The notes beneath the pieces are model-generated. The model searched no databases. It saw only the letters and a program-made list of their open reading frames with translations, and was not told the DNA's origin. Position numbers and translations under genes: made by a program. Below are positions 1 to 5,537 of a DNA stretch of 6,809 nucleotides, piece by piece. Within the stretch, counting starts at the first letter, position 1; each line of letters starts with the position of its first letter. Source of the DNA: Spirochaetaceae bacterium (GTDB lineage: Bacteria; Spirochaetota; Spirochaetia; Treponematales; Breznakiellaceae); contig JAITKD010000189.1 of NCBI GenBank assembly GCA_031278575.1, forward strand, positions 1 to 6,809. Direction: 5' to 3'.

Positions 1-195
1 CAAGGCCGGGTTTAAGAGAAAGGGGAATTTTACATTTAACGCGGAAACCTTTCCCCATACTAAGGCCGAACTCCACCCGCATTTACCCCGCCTAATCCGA
101 AAAACAACGTAATTCCTTATATTACTGGACCTTACAGAACGATCCGGCTGTTATATGGGCAGTATAAATAAGGTTTCCTATGTCGGAGGAATTGT
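1..195. other. Left-edge non-coding stretch
   Basis: I see no convincing gene here. Short frames run open to the left edge: plus frame 2 for about 36 codons to a stop near 111, and a minus-strand frame of about 40 codons. Neither has a recognisable motif. The segment lies directly upstream of a transposase-like start at 196, so it may be the end or leader of that insertion sequence. A TATAAA at 163-168 looks like a -10 box, but no acceptable -35 lies 16-18 bases upstream. The heptamer AAGGCCG occurs twice (2-8 and 62-68); nothing more is made of it. Confidence 0.4.
185..190 (+). promoter_or_regulatory. Strong ribosome binding site before the transposase-like remnant
   Basis: GGAGGA ends five bases before the ATG at 196. 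This is the best Shine-Dalgarno sequence in the window and supports 196 as a genuine ancestral start codon, although the downstream frame appears broken. Confidence 0.55.
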
Positions 196-383
196 ATGAA
201 CCGTCCCGCGTGGGTACTGCCCTTCAAAGAGTCCCACGCCGCCATAAAATGTATCCAGGGCTGCTATTACAAATATGAGCTTATCACTATGGCTCCGCCA
301 GAAAACGTACCCTGCCTTGCCGCGTCAGGGCGAAAGGGAATACTGAAAGAACAGGAACCGGCGCTTTCCCCCGCGGGACATCC
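196..383 (+). pseudogene. N-terminal remnant of an insertion-sequence transposase (IS4/IS1634-like)
   Basis: The first 30 or so residues contain a pattern of FKE, then IKCIQG, then YYKYE. This resembles the opening of IS4/IS1634-type transposases, in which a short N-terminal strand pair carries an I-x-x-I-x-G-x-YYxYE-like core. After about residue 32 the frame becomes Pro/Ser/Arg-rich and loses any resemblance. The frame stays open to 735, but beyond 383 it is antisense to hemW and looks like a shadow. In another plus frame between about 295 and 380 there is an RKRTL string followed by a Gly-rich stretch that could be the frameshifted continuation of the same domain. No catalytic DDE region is present. 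The strong ribosome binding site fits a formerly mobile gene truncated next to hemW. The family assignment is from recall and moderate to weak; a small lineage-specific protein is the alternative. Confidence 0.4.
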
Positions 384-1622
384 CTATAATTCCGTAAAAG
401 AGCGGAACCAATCCCCTCCCCGGACCTCCAGTTCCCCAAAACAATCCGTCAAAAAGGGATCCAGAAACAACAGCCCCTCCCGGTTCAGGGCGATTTTGTC
501 CGGCCGTAAGAGCCCCCGGTCCCGCCACCGGGTAAGGGTACGGGGAATACACTCCCGGATATCCCGCCGGAAACGCCGGACAAAAAGCAGCGGATCCGGG
601 CCCTCAAGGTACCGGAACCCCATAAGGCAGGTCTCCTGCATCAGGGTCAGGGAATCCAGGGCCTCTGCGGAGACCACGCCCCCCTCGGCCGGAACGGGCG
701 CGGGGGCCCGGTCCCCAACGGAAGCCCTGAGGTAGGCATCCACATCCGCCCCGATGGCGTAACGGATCCCCCGGCCCGCCCGGTCGTCGATAACCGTCCC
801 CGACGCGGCGGGCCCCAGGCCCAGCCAGTTTTCCATGCGCCAGTAGCGGATATTGTGGGCGGAGGCCCTCCCCGGCCGGGCGAAGTTGGATACCTCATAC
901 TGGCCGTACCCCGCCTGCTCCAAGAAATCCCGCCCCGTAAGCCACAGCCGATCCGCCTCATCCGCCGGGGGGAGGAGGGCCGTAAACCGGCGATCTTCCA
1001 CCAGGGGAGTTCCGGCTTCGGGGGTAAGCGCGTAGAGGGAGACATGACCGGGGGCAAAGGACAGGAGTTGCTCCAGGTCCTTCCGCAGCGCCTCCCCATT
1101 CTGGCCGGGAAGGCCGGTGATAAGGTCCGCGGAAAAAGCATCGCCGAAGTATTCCCGGACCAGGCAAAGCCCCTCGGGGAGCGGGGCCCCCTCCCCTACC
1201 CGGTGAACCAGCCGCCGGGAGGGTTCGTGGAAGGTCTGGACCCCCAGGCTGAGCCGCTCCACCCCCCCCTCCCGGCAGGCTTCCAGGAACGGCCCGTCCG
1301 CGGACTCGGGGTTGGCCTCCACCGTGATCTCCGGAAGGGGGGCCGGCAAAAGGGCCCGGAGCCCCGCAAGGAGCCGGCCCATCCGCTCCGGCCCCAACAG
1401 GGAAGGGGTTCCCCCCCCTATGTACAGGGTGGGAACCTGGGTAATGCCGAAAGCGGCCAGGGTATATTCCCCGTCGGCCAGGAGGGCGTCCACATAACGG
1501 CCAAGCCGGGGATCCCCGGCATTTACCGGGATGGAATAAAAATCACAGTAATCGCAGGCGCCGGCGCAGAAAGGGATGTGGATATAGAGGGAACAGGGCC
1601 CCGGCCCCTCAGGGCTGGCCAA
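384..1622 (-). CDS. hemW: HemW-type radical SAM protein (heme chaperone, HemN-like)
   Basis: This is a 412-residue radical SAM protein. The [4Fe-4S] motif CxxxCxxC is C19, C23, C26, inside an IHIPFC start and followed by DFYS. The SAM-binding GGGTPS is at 69-74, and the C-terminal HNIRYW at 256-261 is typical of the HemN/HemW family. HemN carries an extra Cys just after the third cluster Cys; here the position is Asp-Phe, as in HemW. HemW binds heme and is thought to deliver it to target proteins, so I favour this over coproporphyrinogen dehydrogenase. Length is slightly above the usual 380 or so. The start is TTG: an in-frame stop lies three codons upstream, and no ATG, GTG or TTG occurs before the cluster motif. 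It begins 14 bases inside the end of the upstream peptidase gene with no clear ribosome binding site, suggesting translational coupling. Its stop abuts a transposase remnant. Many older annotations call such proteins oxygen-independent coproporphyrinogen III oxidase. Confidence 0.9.
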   Translation of the reverse strand: MASPEGPGPCSLYIHIPFCAGACDYCDFYSIPVNAGDPRLGRYVDALLADGEYTLAAFGITQVPTLYIGGGTPSLLGPERMGRLLAGLRALLPAPLPEITVEANPESADGPFLEACREGGVERLSLGVQTFHEPSRRLVHRVGEGAPLPEGLCLVREYFGDAFSADLITGLPGQNGEALRKDLEQLLSFAPGHVSLYALTPEAGTPLVEDRRFTALLPPADEADRLWLTGRDFLEQAGYGQYEVSNFARPGRASAHNIRYWRMENWLGLGPAASGTVIDDRAGRGIRYAIGADVDAYLRASVGDRAPAPVPAEGGVVSAEALDSLTLMQETCLMGFRYLEGPDPLLFVRRFRRDIRECIPRTLTRWRDRGLLRPDKIALNREGLLFLDPFLTDCFGELEVRGGDWFRSFTEL

Positions 1623-2337
1623 GGCGGTTCAGGGGCCAATACCGGAAGAGGACCCTCCCGGTGATAAGGCCCGTGGAAATCGGCCCCCAGGTCCGGGAAT
1701 CATTGGTATTACTCCGGTCATCGGAAAGGACGAAACATTCGTCATCCCCCAAAATAAGGGGGCCCATATTCCCGGAGAAGGGGATCGATTCGTCCCAAAG
1801 GGCCGGGACCTGGGGTATGGCGATATCATAGGGCCGGTCGGATAATTCAAATTCCGTATAACTATAGGTTCCATCCTGGGGTTTTACCCGCAGGACAAAT
1901 TTGGTCATGGAGATTTCATCCCCCGGCAGGGCTATCACCCGCTTAATAAAAAAATGCTCCTCCCGGTTGATGATACTCACCTGTTGGGCGGTAAAAAACC
2001 GGACCAGGATGTCTAAAAAACCGATAAAAATATTTTCCTCTTCGTTTAATGCCGTATCCACCAACACAACCTGTCCCCTGCTGAAGGGCAGTGACCGGTT
2101 GATCCATACCCCCGGAGGGATCAACCGGTTTAGCCCAAAGGAAGAAAGGATAAACCGGTCCCCTCCCCGAAGACCCGGCTGCATGGTTTCATTTTCCAGA
2201 ACCCGCATGGAAAATAAAAAACTCGTAAGCAGGGTATACAAGAGAAAAAAGGCCGCTATCCATATAAATATCCAGCGTATAAAAAGCCATTGGCTTTTTT
2301 GCGCGGTATAGGAATATTTACGCCATCTATCGAACAT
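1609..2337 (-). CDS. Divergent signal peptidase I paralogue with Thr at the nucleophile position
   Basis: This is a 242-residue S26-family protein with one N-terminal membrane segment (about 17-42) and a periplasmic domain. The family boxes are recognisable. Box B reads NETMQPGL (49-56), box D is IKRVIALPGDEI with the general-base Lys at 132, and box E is SDDRSNTNDSR (205-215) followed by WG. The residue before the box B Met, Ser in signal peptidase I, is Thr51 (codon ACC on the coding strand, 2187-2185). Box E also has SDD for the usual GDN. Active peptidases cut signal peptides at the outer face of the inner membrane. Whether a Thr nucleophile works here is unknown, so this may be an altered-specificity enzyme or an inactive partner of the upstream peptidase. 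A good ribosome binding site, AAGGA eight bases before the ATG, fixes the start. It follows the canonical peptidase gene and overlaps hemW. Confidence 0.85.
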   Translation of the reverse strand: MFDRWRKYSYTAQKSQWLFIRWIFIWIAAFFLLYTLLTSFLFSMRVLENETMQPGLRGGDRFILSSFGLNRLIPPGVWINRSLPFSRGQVVLVDTALNEEENIFIGFLDILVRFFTAQQVSIINREEHFFIKRVIALPGDEISMTKFVLRVKPQDGTYSYTEFELSDRPYDIAIPQVPALWDESIPFSGNMGPLILGDDECFVLSDDRSNTNDSRTWGPISTGLITGRVLFRYWPLNRLGQP

Positions 2338-2353
2338 ACCCAGATTCCTTATT

Positions 2354-2390
2354 GGACTTGCTCAAGAACCCCATGGTTCTTGAGCAAGCC
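2354..2390. repeat. Palindrome 1 of a tandem pair (14-bp perfect stem)
   Basis: The arms 2357-2370 and 2375-2388 are perfectly complementary over 14 bp with a 4-base loop (CCAT). Two more GC pairs (2354-2355 with 2389-2390) form beyond a bulged A at 2356. On the plus strand a T-run follows at 2393-2397. On the minus strand, the transcribed one, no T-run follows, so it is not a standard terminator for the upstream peptidase gene. It ends just before the ribosome binding site of the downstream peptidase gene and could affect mRNA stability or translation. Confidence 0.85.
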
Positions 2391-2405
2391 GGTTTTTATC
2401 GGAAT

Positions 2406-2432
2406 TTGTTCAAAACTGAAGTTTTTGAACAA
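2406..2432. repeat. Palindrome 2 of a tandem pair, related to palindrome 1
   Basis: The arms 2406-2416 and 2421-2432 pair over 11 bp with one unpaired base and a TGAA loop. The sequence parallels palindrome 1, with TTGTTCAA here against TTGCTCAA there. Two pairs differ by matched changes: T2409-A2429 here equals C2361-G2384 there, and A2414-T2424 here equals G2366-C2379 there. It lies 10 bases beyond the stop of the canonical signal peptidase gene and could protect or attenuate the message. Confidence 0.8.
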
Positions 2433-2442
2433 CTGTATTCTA

Positions 2443-3426
2443 TCACCGTATAAAACCTATCCGTGAAAGGGGCCAATAAATTAGAGAGCCCTTTCCCAAC
2501 ACCTTGGACATCCGGACCGGATTAAAATACCGTCCGTCCCGGGAATTATCCCGGTTATCCCCCAGGGGAAAAACCCTGCCCTCGGGGATATACCATCCTT
2601 GAATATACCGGGCCAGGGCTAAACTATACCGTTCATCCTCAGGATGGGCGGCCCGGAGCAATTCCAGCCGGGCCTGTTCATGAAAAAGATAATCAGGGTA
2701 AGACCAGTTCCGGGCCGTACCGGCGGTACGGAGGCGCTCCGGAGGGGGTAATCCCAGATTGGCATAGGCGGTAAGTTTCCCCGCCGCCGCCAGGACCGGA
2801 TAATCCGACGGTTCTATCAGCCGGCTGATGTGATAGTTTAAATTCCGGGCCGCCGCGTATTCCCGTTCCGTAACCCACCGGTCTTCCCCGGCAAAACGGA
2901 TCCGGAATTCCCCCTTATCCAGGGTAAACCGGTCCCCGGCCACCCCTACCGCCCGTTTTATAAGGAAATGGGCCTTGGGATCCCCGGCCTCGTCCCGGTC
3001 AATATCCACAAAGGACAGGGTAAGCATATAGATGATCCGTTGGGCAATATCAAAAACAGGCCCCCGGGAAATATACGAAGGATTTTCAAATATAATAATA
3101 TCGTTCCGTTTTGGTTTTATGGGACTGGGGAGTTTCCCCAACCCCGGAAGCAGCTCGGGACCGTAGATGATCTTATTGACAAAAACCCGATCCCCGATAA
3201 GCAGGGTATCGATCATGGAACCCGAAGGGATCTGATAGGCCTGTAACAGGTACTGGTTAATGAGGAGTACCACCCCGGCGGCCCATAAAAAGGCTTCAAT
3301 CCAATCCATGAGGGGATTTTTTTTCTTCTGTTTTTCCCTTTTGATCCGGCGGATCCTGCGCCTGCGGGTAAGGTAAACTTCGGTAAGTCTTTGAACCCGA
3401 TCGAAAAAATCAATGTTATCTGTCAT
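2443..3426 (-). CDS. lepB: Signal peptidase I
   Basis: This is a 327-residue S26 signal peptidase with all expected boxes. Box B is IPSGSM with the catalytic Ser70, followed by LLIGDRVFVNK (75-85). Box D is FLIKRAVGVAGD with the general-base Lys157. Box E is GDNRDNSRDGRY (289-300). A very basic cytoplasmic stretch (about 20-37) precedes a single membrane segment (about 41-62). About 120 residues separate boxes D and E, a large insert as in long Gram-negative enzymes. It removes signal peptides from exported proteins at the periplasmic face. The frame is open far upstream to 3882, but that part is antisense to the divergent gene. I choose the ATG at 3426, with a weak AGG about ten bases upstream. 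An ATG six codons earlier (3444) lacks any ribosome binding site. It heads a minus-strand cluster with a peptidase paralogue and hemW. No convincing promoter of its own is visible. Confidence 0.93.
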   Translation of the reverse strand: MTDNIDFFDRVQRLTEVYLTRRRRIRRIKREKQKKKNPLMDWIEAFLWAAGVVLLINQYLLQAYQIPSGSMIDTLLIGDRVFVNKIIYGPELLPGLGKLPSPIKPKRNDIIIFENPSYISRGPVFDIAQRIIYMLTLSFVDIDRDEAGDPKAHFLIKRAVGVAGDRFTLDKGEFRIRFAGEDRWVTEREYAAARNLNYHISRLIEPSDYPVLAAAGKLTAYANLGLPPPERLRTAGTARNWSYPDYLFHEQARLELLRAAHPEDERYSLALARYIQGWYIPEGRVFPLGDNRDNSRDGRYFNPVRMSKVLGKGSLIYWPLSRIGFIR

Positions 3427-3456
3427 GTATAAAAAACCTATCATGAAGCAGCATCG

Positions 3457-3486
3457 TTGACAAGATATGGACGGGAGTCCTATAAT
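3457..3486 (+). promoter_or_regulatory. Perfect-consensus sigma-70-type promoter, predicted leaderless
   Basis: The -35 box TTGACA (3457-3462) and the -10 box TATAAT (3481-3486) both match the consensus in all six positions, with an 18-base spacer. Transcription normally starts about seven bases after the -10 box, which is the A of the ATG at 3493. No Shine-Dalgarno sequence precedes that ATG. The message for the downstream gene and smpB should therefore begin at the start codon. Confidence 0.85.
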
Positions 3487-3492
3487 GCCGCC

Positions 3493-4989
3493 ATGTTCGG
3501 AAAAAAAACCGGTCCGGAGGAAACAGCCGAGGAAGATCAGGTTCGGCTTGTCCCCCTTTTCGGCGTTAAACCGGGGATCTATTTGACCTTCCTCTATGGT
3601 CTTATCCTGGCGATGGTCCTCTTTTTTATTTTGATATATCCGGGGCTCGCCAACCCCGGCAGCCGGGGGATCCTCAGATCCGAACCATCGGGGGCGGCGG
3701 TCCGGGTAGACGGCGTAACCCTGGGGGTAACCCCCTGCGAGATCTTTATACCCCGGGGAAACCGGGTGATTGAATTGGTCCTGCCGGGTTTTAATACCCG
3801 GCGGATAGAAGCGGATATCCCCGGCAGGATCTTCGCTTCGGCCTTGTTTCCCCATAAAGAATACATTACCGGGGAACTCCAAAGCGATGATCCCCGGACG
3901 GCCCTGGTCCTGGGGGCCGAGGATTACGCCTCATGGTCCTTTGCCGGGGAACCCACCGCGGCGTTTCAGATACCCTTGAGTCTCTCCGAAGGGGCATACC
4001 GGGCGGGACCCGCCGGGAAGGATCCCCTGATCCGGGGAAATCTCAACGAAATTCTCACGGGGGCCCTCCGGTTTGCCTCCACCCGGGCGGCCCTTCGGGA
4101 TATCCTGCGGGCAAAATTCCTCATAGACAACGGGGGGGTATCCCCTTCACCGCTAACCCTGTTCCGTTCCGCGGAAGAGATCCTGACCTATCTGGGCGAA
4201 ACCCCGGGGGCCGCCGCATGGCTTGGGGCGGTGCTGCCCCCGGAGGCCGCCGGTGTTCTGGTTAATTCCTCCTGGTACCAAAAGGACCAGGAAGGGGCCG
4301 TTGCCTTAGGGGCGGCTTCCTCCTTAGGGGCGGCCACCGGGGCGGCCATGGAAATAGGCGCCCTGAGTTTCAGGGAGCTGTCCGGCGGAACCCTGGTACA
4401 AGGGAGGCCGTTCCCCCATTCCACGATCATCGGAAACTTCTGGATCGCCGCCGCCGAGGTAAGCGCCCAAGCCTGGGATGAATTCCTGGCGGACGAGCCG
4501 GAATGGCGGGGGGAAAACACCCCGGCTTTGACGGAACGGGGCCTGGTCAATTCGGATTACCTCCTCCCCGCGGATAATCCCGGCTATCCTTACCCCACGG
4601 TTCCCGGGGTTTCCTGGTACGCGGCCCAGGCCTACTGTCAGTGGCTCTCCCGGTTTCTGCCCCCCGCCCTGTCGGGCTATGAGGCGCGGCTCCCCACGGA
4701 AGCGGAGTGGGAATACGCGGCAAAGATTAGCCAACGGGGGGACCTTTCCCTGGATATGCCCGGCGGCCTGTGGGAATGGTGCGGGGATCCCTTTGTCCCC
4801 TTACCGTTCCTCCCGGCGGGGGGAGACATAATTCAGAACATACCTTCCCCGGAACGGCCGGTAAAGGGCGGTTCCTGGGTAAGCGTTCCGGGCTCCGTCG
4901 ATATCGAAACCAGGGCGTCCCTCCCCCCGTCGTCCTGTTCGCCCTTTGTTTCGTTTAGACCGGTCATTGCCCCCCGGGAGGCGCCATGA
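3493..4989 (+). CDS. Membrane-anchored PEGA / formylglycine-generating-enzyme-like (SUMF1 fold) protein
   Basis: This 498-residue protein has a short acidic cytoplasmic tail, a membrane segment (about 30-50) and a PEGA domain (about 59-112, with EPSGAAVRVDG then LGVTP and LPGF). A middle region of about 180 residues carries no recognised motif. The C-terminal FGE-sulfatase-like domain (about 290-493) shows FWIAAAEVS, VSWYAAQAYCQWLS, RLPTEAEWEYAA, GLWEWCGDPF, RPVKGGSW and a final SFRPVI in place of the family's GFR ending. True formylglycine-generating enzymes use a Cys pair shortly after the GGSW block; here that stretch has no Cys pair, so sulfatase activation is unlikely. A binding, scaffold or cell-envelope role is inferred. 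The first ATG after the promoter is 3493. A TTG at 3457 would add 12 residues but lies in the -35 box, so I reject it. The stop overlaps the smpB start by ATGA. Confidence 0.85.
   Translation: MFGKKTGPEETAEEDQVRLVPLFGVKPGIYLTFLYGLILAMVLFFILIYPGLANPGSRGILRSEPSGAAVRVDGVTLGVTPCEIFIPRGNRVIELVLPGFNTRRIEADIPGRIFASALFPHKEYITGELQSDDPRTALVLGAEDYASWSFAGEPTAAFQIPLSLSEGAYRAGPAGKDPLIRGNLNEILTGALRFASTRAALRDILRAKFLIDNGGVSPSPLTLFRSAEEILTYLGETPGAAAWLGAVLPPEAAGVLVNSSWYQKDQEGAVALGAASSLGAATGAAMEIGALSFRELSGGTLVQGRPFPHSTIIGNFWIAAAEVSAQAWDEFLADEPEWRGENTPALTERGLVNSDYLLPADNPGYPYPTVPGVSWYAAQAYCQWLSRFLPPALSGYEARLPTEAEWEYAAKISQRGDLSLDMPGGLWEWCGDPFVPLPFLPAGGDIIQNIPSPERPVKGGSWVSVPGSVDIETRASLPPSSCSPFVSFRPVIAPREAP
4976..4981 (+). 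promoter_or_regulatory. smpB ribosome binding site inside the preceding gene
   Basis: GGGAGG lies four bases before the smpB ATG, within the last codons of the PEGA/FGE-like gene. With the ATGA overlap it allows terminating ribosomes to reinitiate on smpB. It contrasts with the absent ribosome binding sites before the two promoter-proximal genes at 3493 and 5538. Confidence 0.75.
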
Positions 4990-5447
4990 GTGAAGGGATC
5001 AAGATCATCGCCCTGAACCGCAAGGCCCGGTACGATTACACGGTGGATGATCAATACGAATGCGGCATAGAACTTTTGGGAACCGAGGTTAAGTCCCTCC
5101 GGGACGGAAAAATATCCTTCCCCGACGCGTGGGCGGAAGTAACGGGGGGAGAAATCTGGCTCCGTTCCTTCAGGATCGCCGAAAACCCCTATTCTTCCGT
5201 GTTTAACCACGACCCGGATCGGAAAAAACGGCTGCTCCTCCATAAAGAAGAAATAAAACGGATAAGCCGTAAGGTCGAGGAAAAGGGGTATACCCTGATT
5301 CCCCTTTCCTTTTATTTCAAAAAAAGCCGGGTCAAGGTAGAATTGGGGCTCTGTAAGGGGAAAAAAGTCTATGATAAACGGGCGGATATCCGGGAACGGG
5401 ATATAAAACGGGAAGTATCCCGGGAATTTCGGGAAAGGCTGCATTAA
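4986..5447 (+). CDS. smpB: SsrA-binding protein SmpB
   Basis: This is a 153-residue, full-length SmpB. It binds the tRNA-like part of tmRNA and helps bring it to stalled ribosomes for trans-translation. Family landmarks are NRKARYDY near the start, GTEVKSLRDGK (32-42), the LLLHKEEIKRI helix, a GYTLIPLSFYFKKSRVKVELG strand pair, and GKKVYDKR (124-131) leading into the basic C-terminal tail that enters the mRNA channel. The tail here is short but rich in Arg and Lys. The motif usually reading EAGI is ECGI (26-29), a mild variation. The gene overlaps the PEGA/FGE-like gene by four bases (ATGA), so the two are co-transcribed and coupled. The tmRNA gene ssrA is not in this window. Confidence 0.97.
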   Translation: MSEGIKIIALNRKARYDYTVDDQYECGIELLGTEVKSLRDGKISFPDAWAEVTGGEIWLRSFRIAENPYSSVFNHDPDRKKRLLLHKEEIKRISRKVEEKGYTLIPLSFYFKKSRVKVELGLCKGKKVYDKRADIRERDIKREVSREFRERLH

Positions 5448-5537
5448 AATCCTTCCTTATTGAGGAGAATAGCGAAAAATTCGGCAAAATTTTGGGTATT
5501 TATCGTTTTCTTTTTTATTCTGTGATATATTTACAAT
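5448..5537 (+). other. AT-rich gap after smpB
   Basis: This 90-base gap holds only weak structure: TCCT/AGGA arms (5454-5457, 5463-5466), and AAAATT/AATTTT arms (5476-5481, 5488-5493) followed by a T-rich run (5506-5516). The second could act as a poor terminator for smpB, but its stem has no GC pair, so I do not call it one. The promoter of the next gene occupies the last part. Confidence 0.5.
5523..5531 (+). promoter_or_regulatory. Extended -10 promoter, predicted leaderless
   Basis: TGA followed by TATATT (5526-5531) fits the extended -10 form TGnTATAAT with one mismatch in the hexamer. No good -35 is present, as is common for extended -10 promoters. Six bases separate the hexamer from the ATG at 5538, exactly as at the 3493 gene, and no ribosome binding site is visible. 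A second hexamer, TACAAT, at 5532-5537 touches the ATG but would start transcription inside the gene. Confidence 0.55.

Noticed and set aside
384..735. Continuation of the plus-strand frame starting at 196
   Set aside because: Beyond 383 it is antisense to hemW, and the product is a Ser/Arg/Pro-rich string typical of shadow frames.
855..1664. Long plus-strand open frame (269 codons) opposite hemW
   Set aside because: Gly/Pro/Arg-rich with no domain; it is the antisense of a clear radical SAM gene in GC-rich DNA.
2391..2400. Plus-strand factor-independent terminator formed by palindrome 1 and the T-run at 2393-2397
   Set aside because: No plus-strand gene lies upstream to be terminated, and the palindrome pairs with a related copy, which fits a repeat better.
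3435..3463. Minus-strand promoter for the canonical signal peptidase (TTGTCA, 17-base spacer, TAGGTT)
   Set aside because: The -10 box matches at only three positions; too weak to call, though its -35 overlaps the plus-strand one.
3457..3492. TTG start for the PEGA/FGE-like gene
   Set aside because: The TTG is part of a perfect -35 box, so the predicted mRNA would not contain it.
3427..3882. Upstream extension of the canonical signal peptidase gene
   Set aside because: It overlaps the promoter and the PEGA gene on the opposite strand, and the known peptidase N-terminus fits the ATG at 3426.
4857..4986. Variable region of a diversity-generating retroelement in the FGE-like C-terminus
   Set aside because: The fold is the right kind for such targets, but there is no template repeat, reverse transcriptase or accessory gene in the window.
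4833..5444. Minus-strand frame of 203 codons opposite smpB
   Set aside because: Phe/Pro-rich translation mirrors smpB's Lys/Gly codons. SmpB is certain on the other strand.
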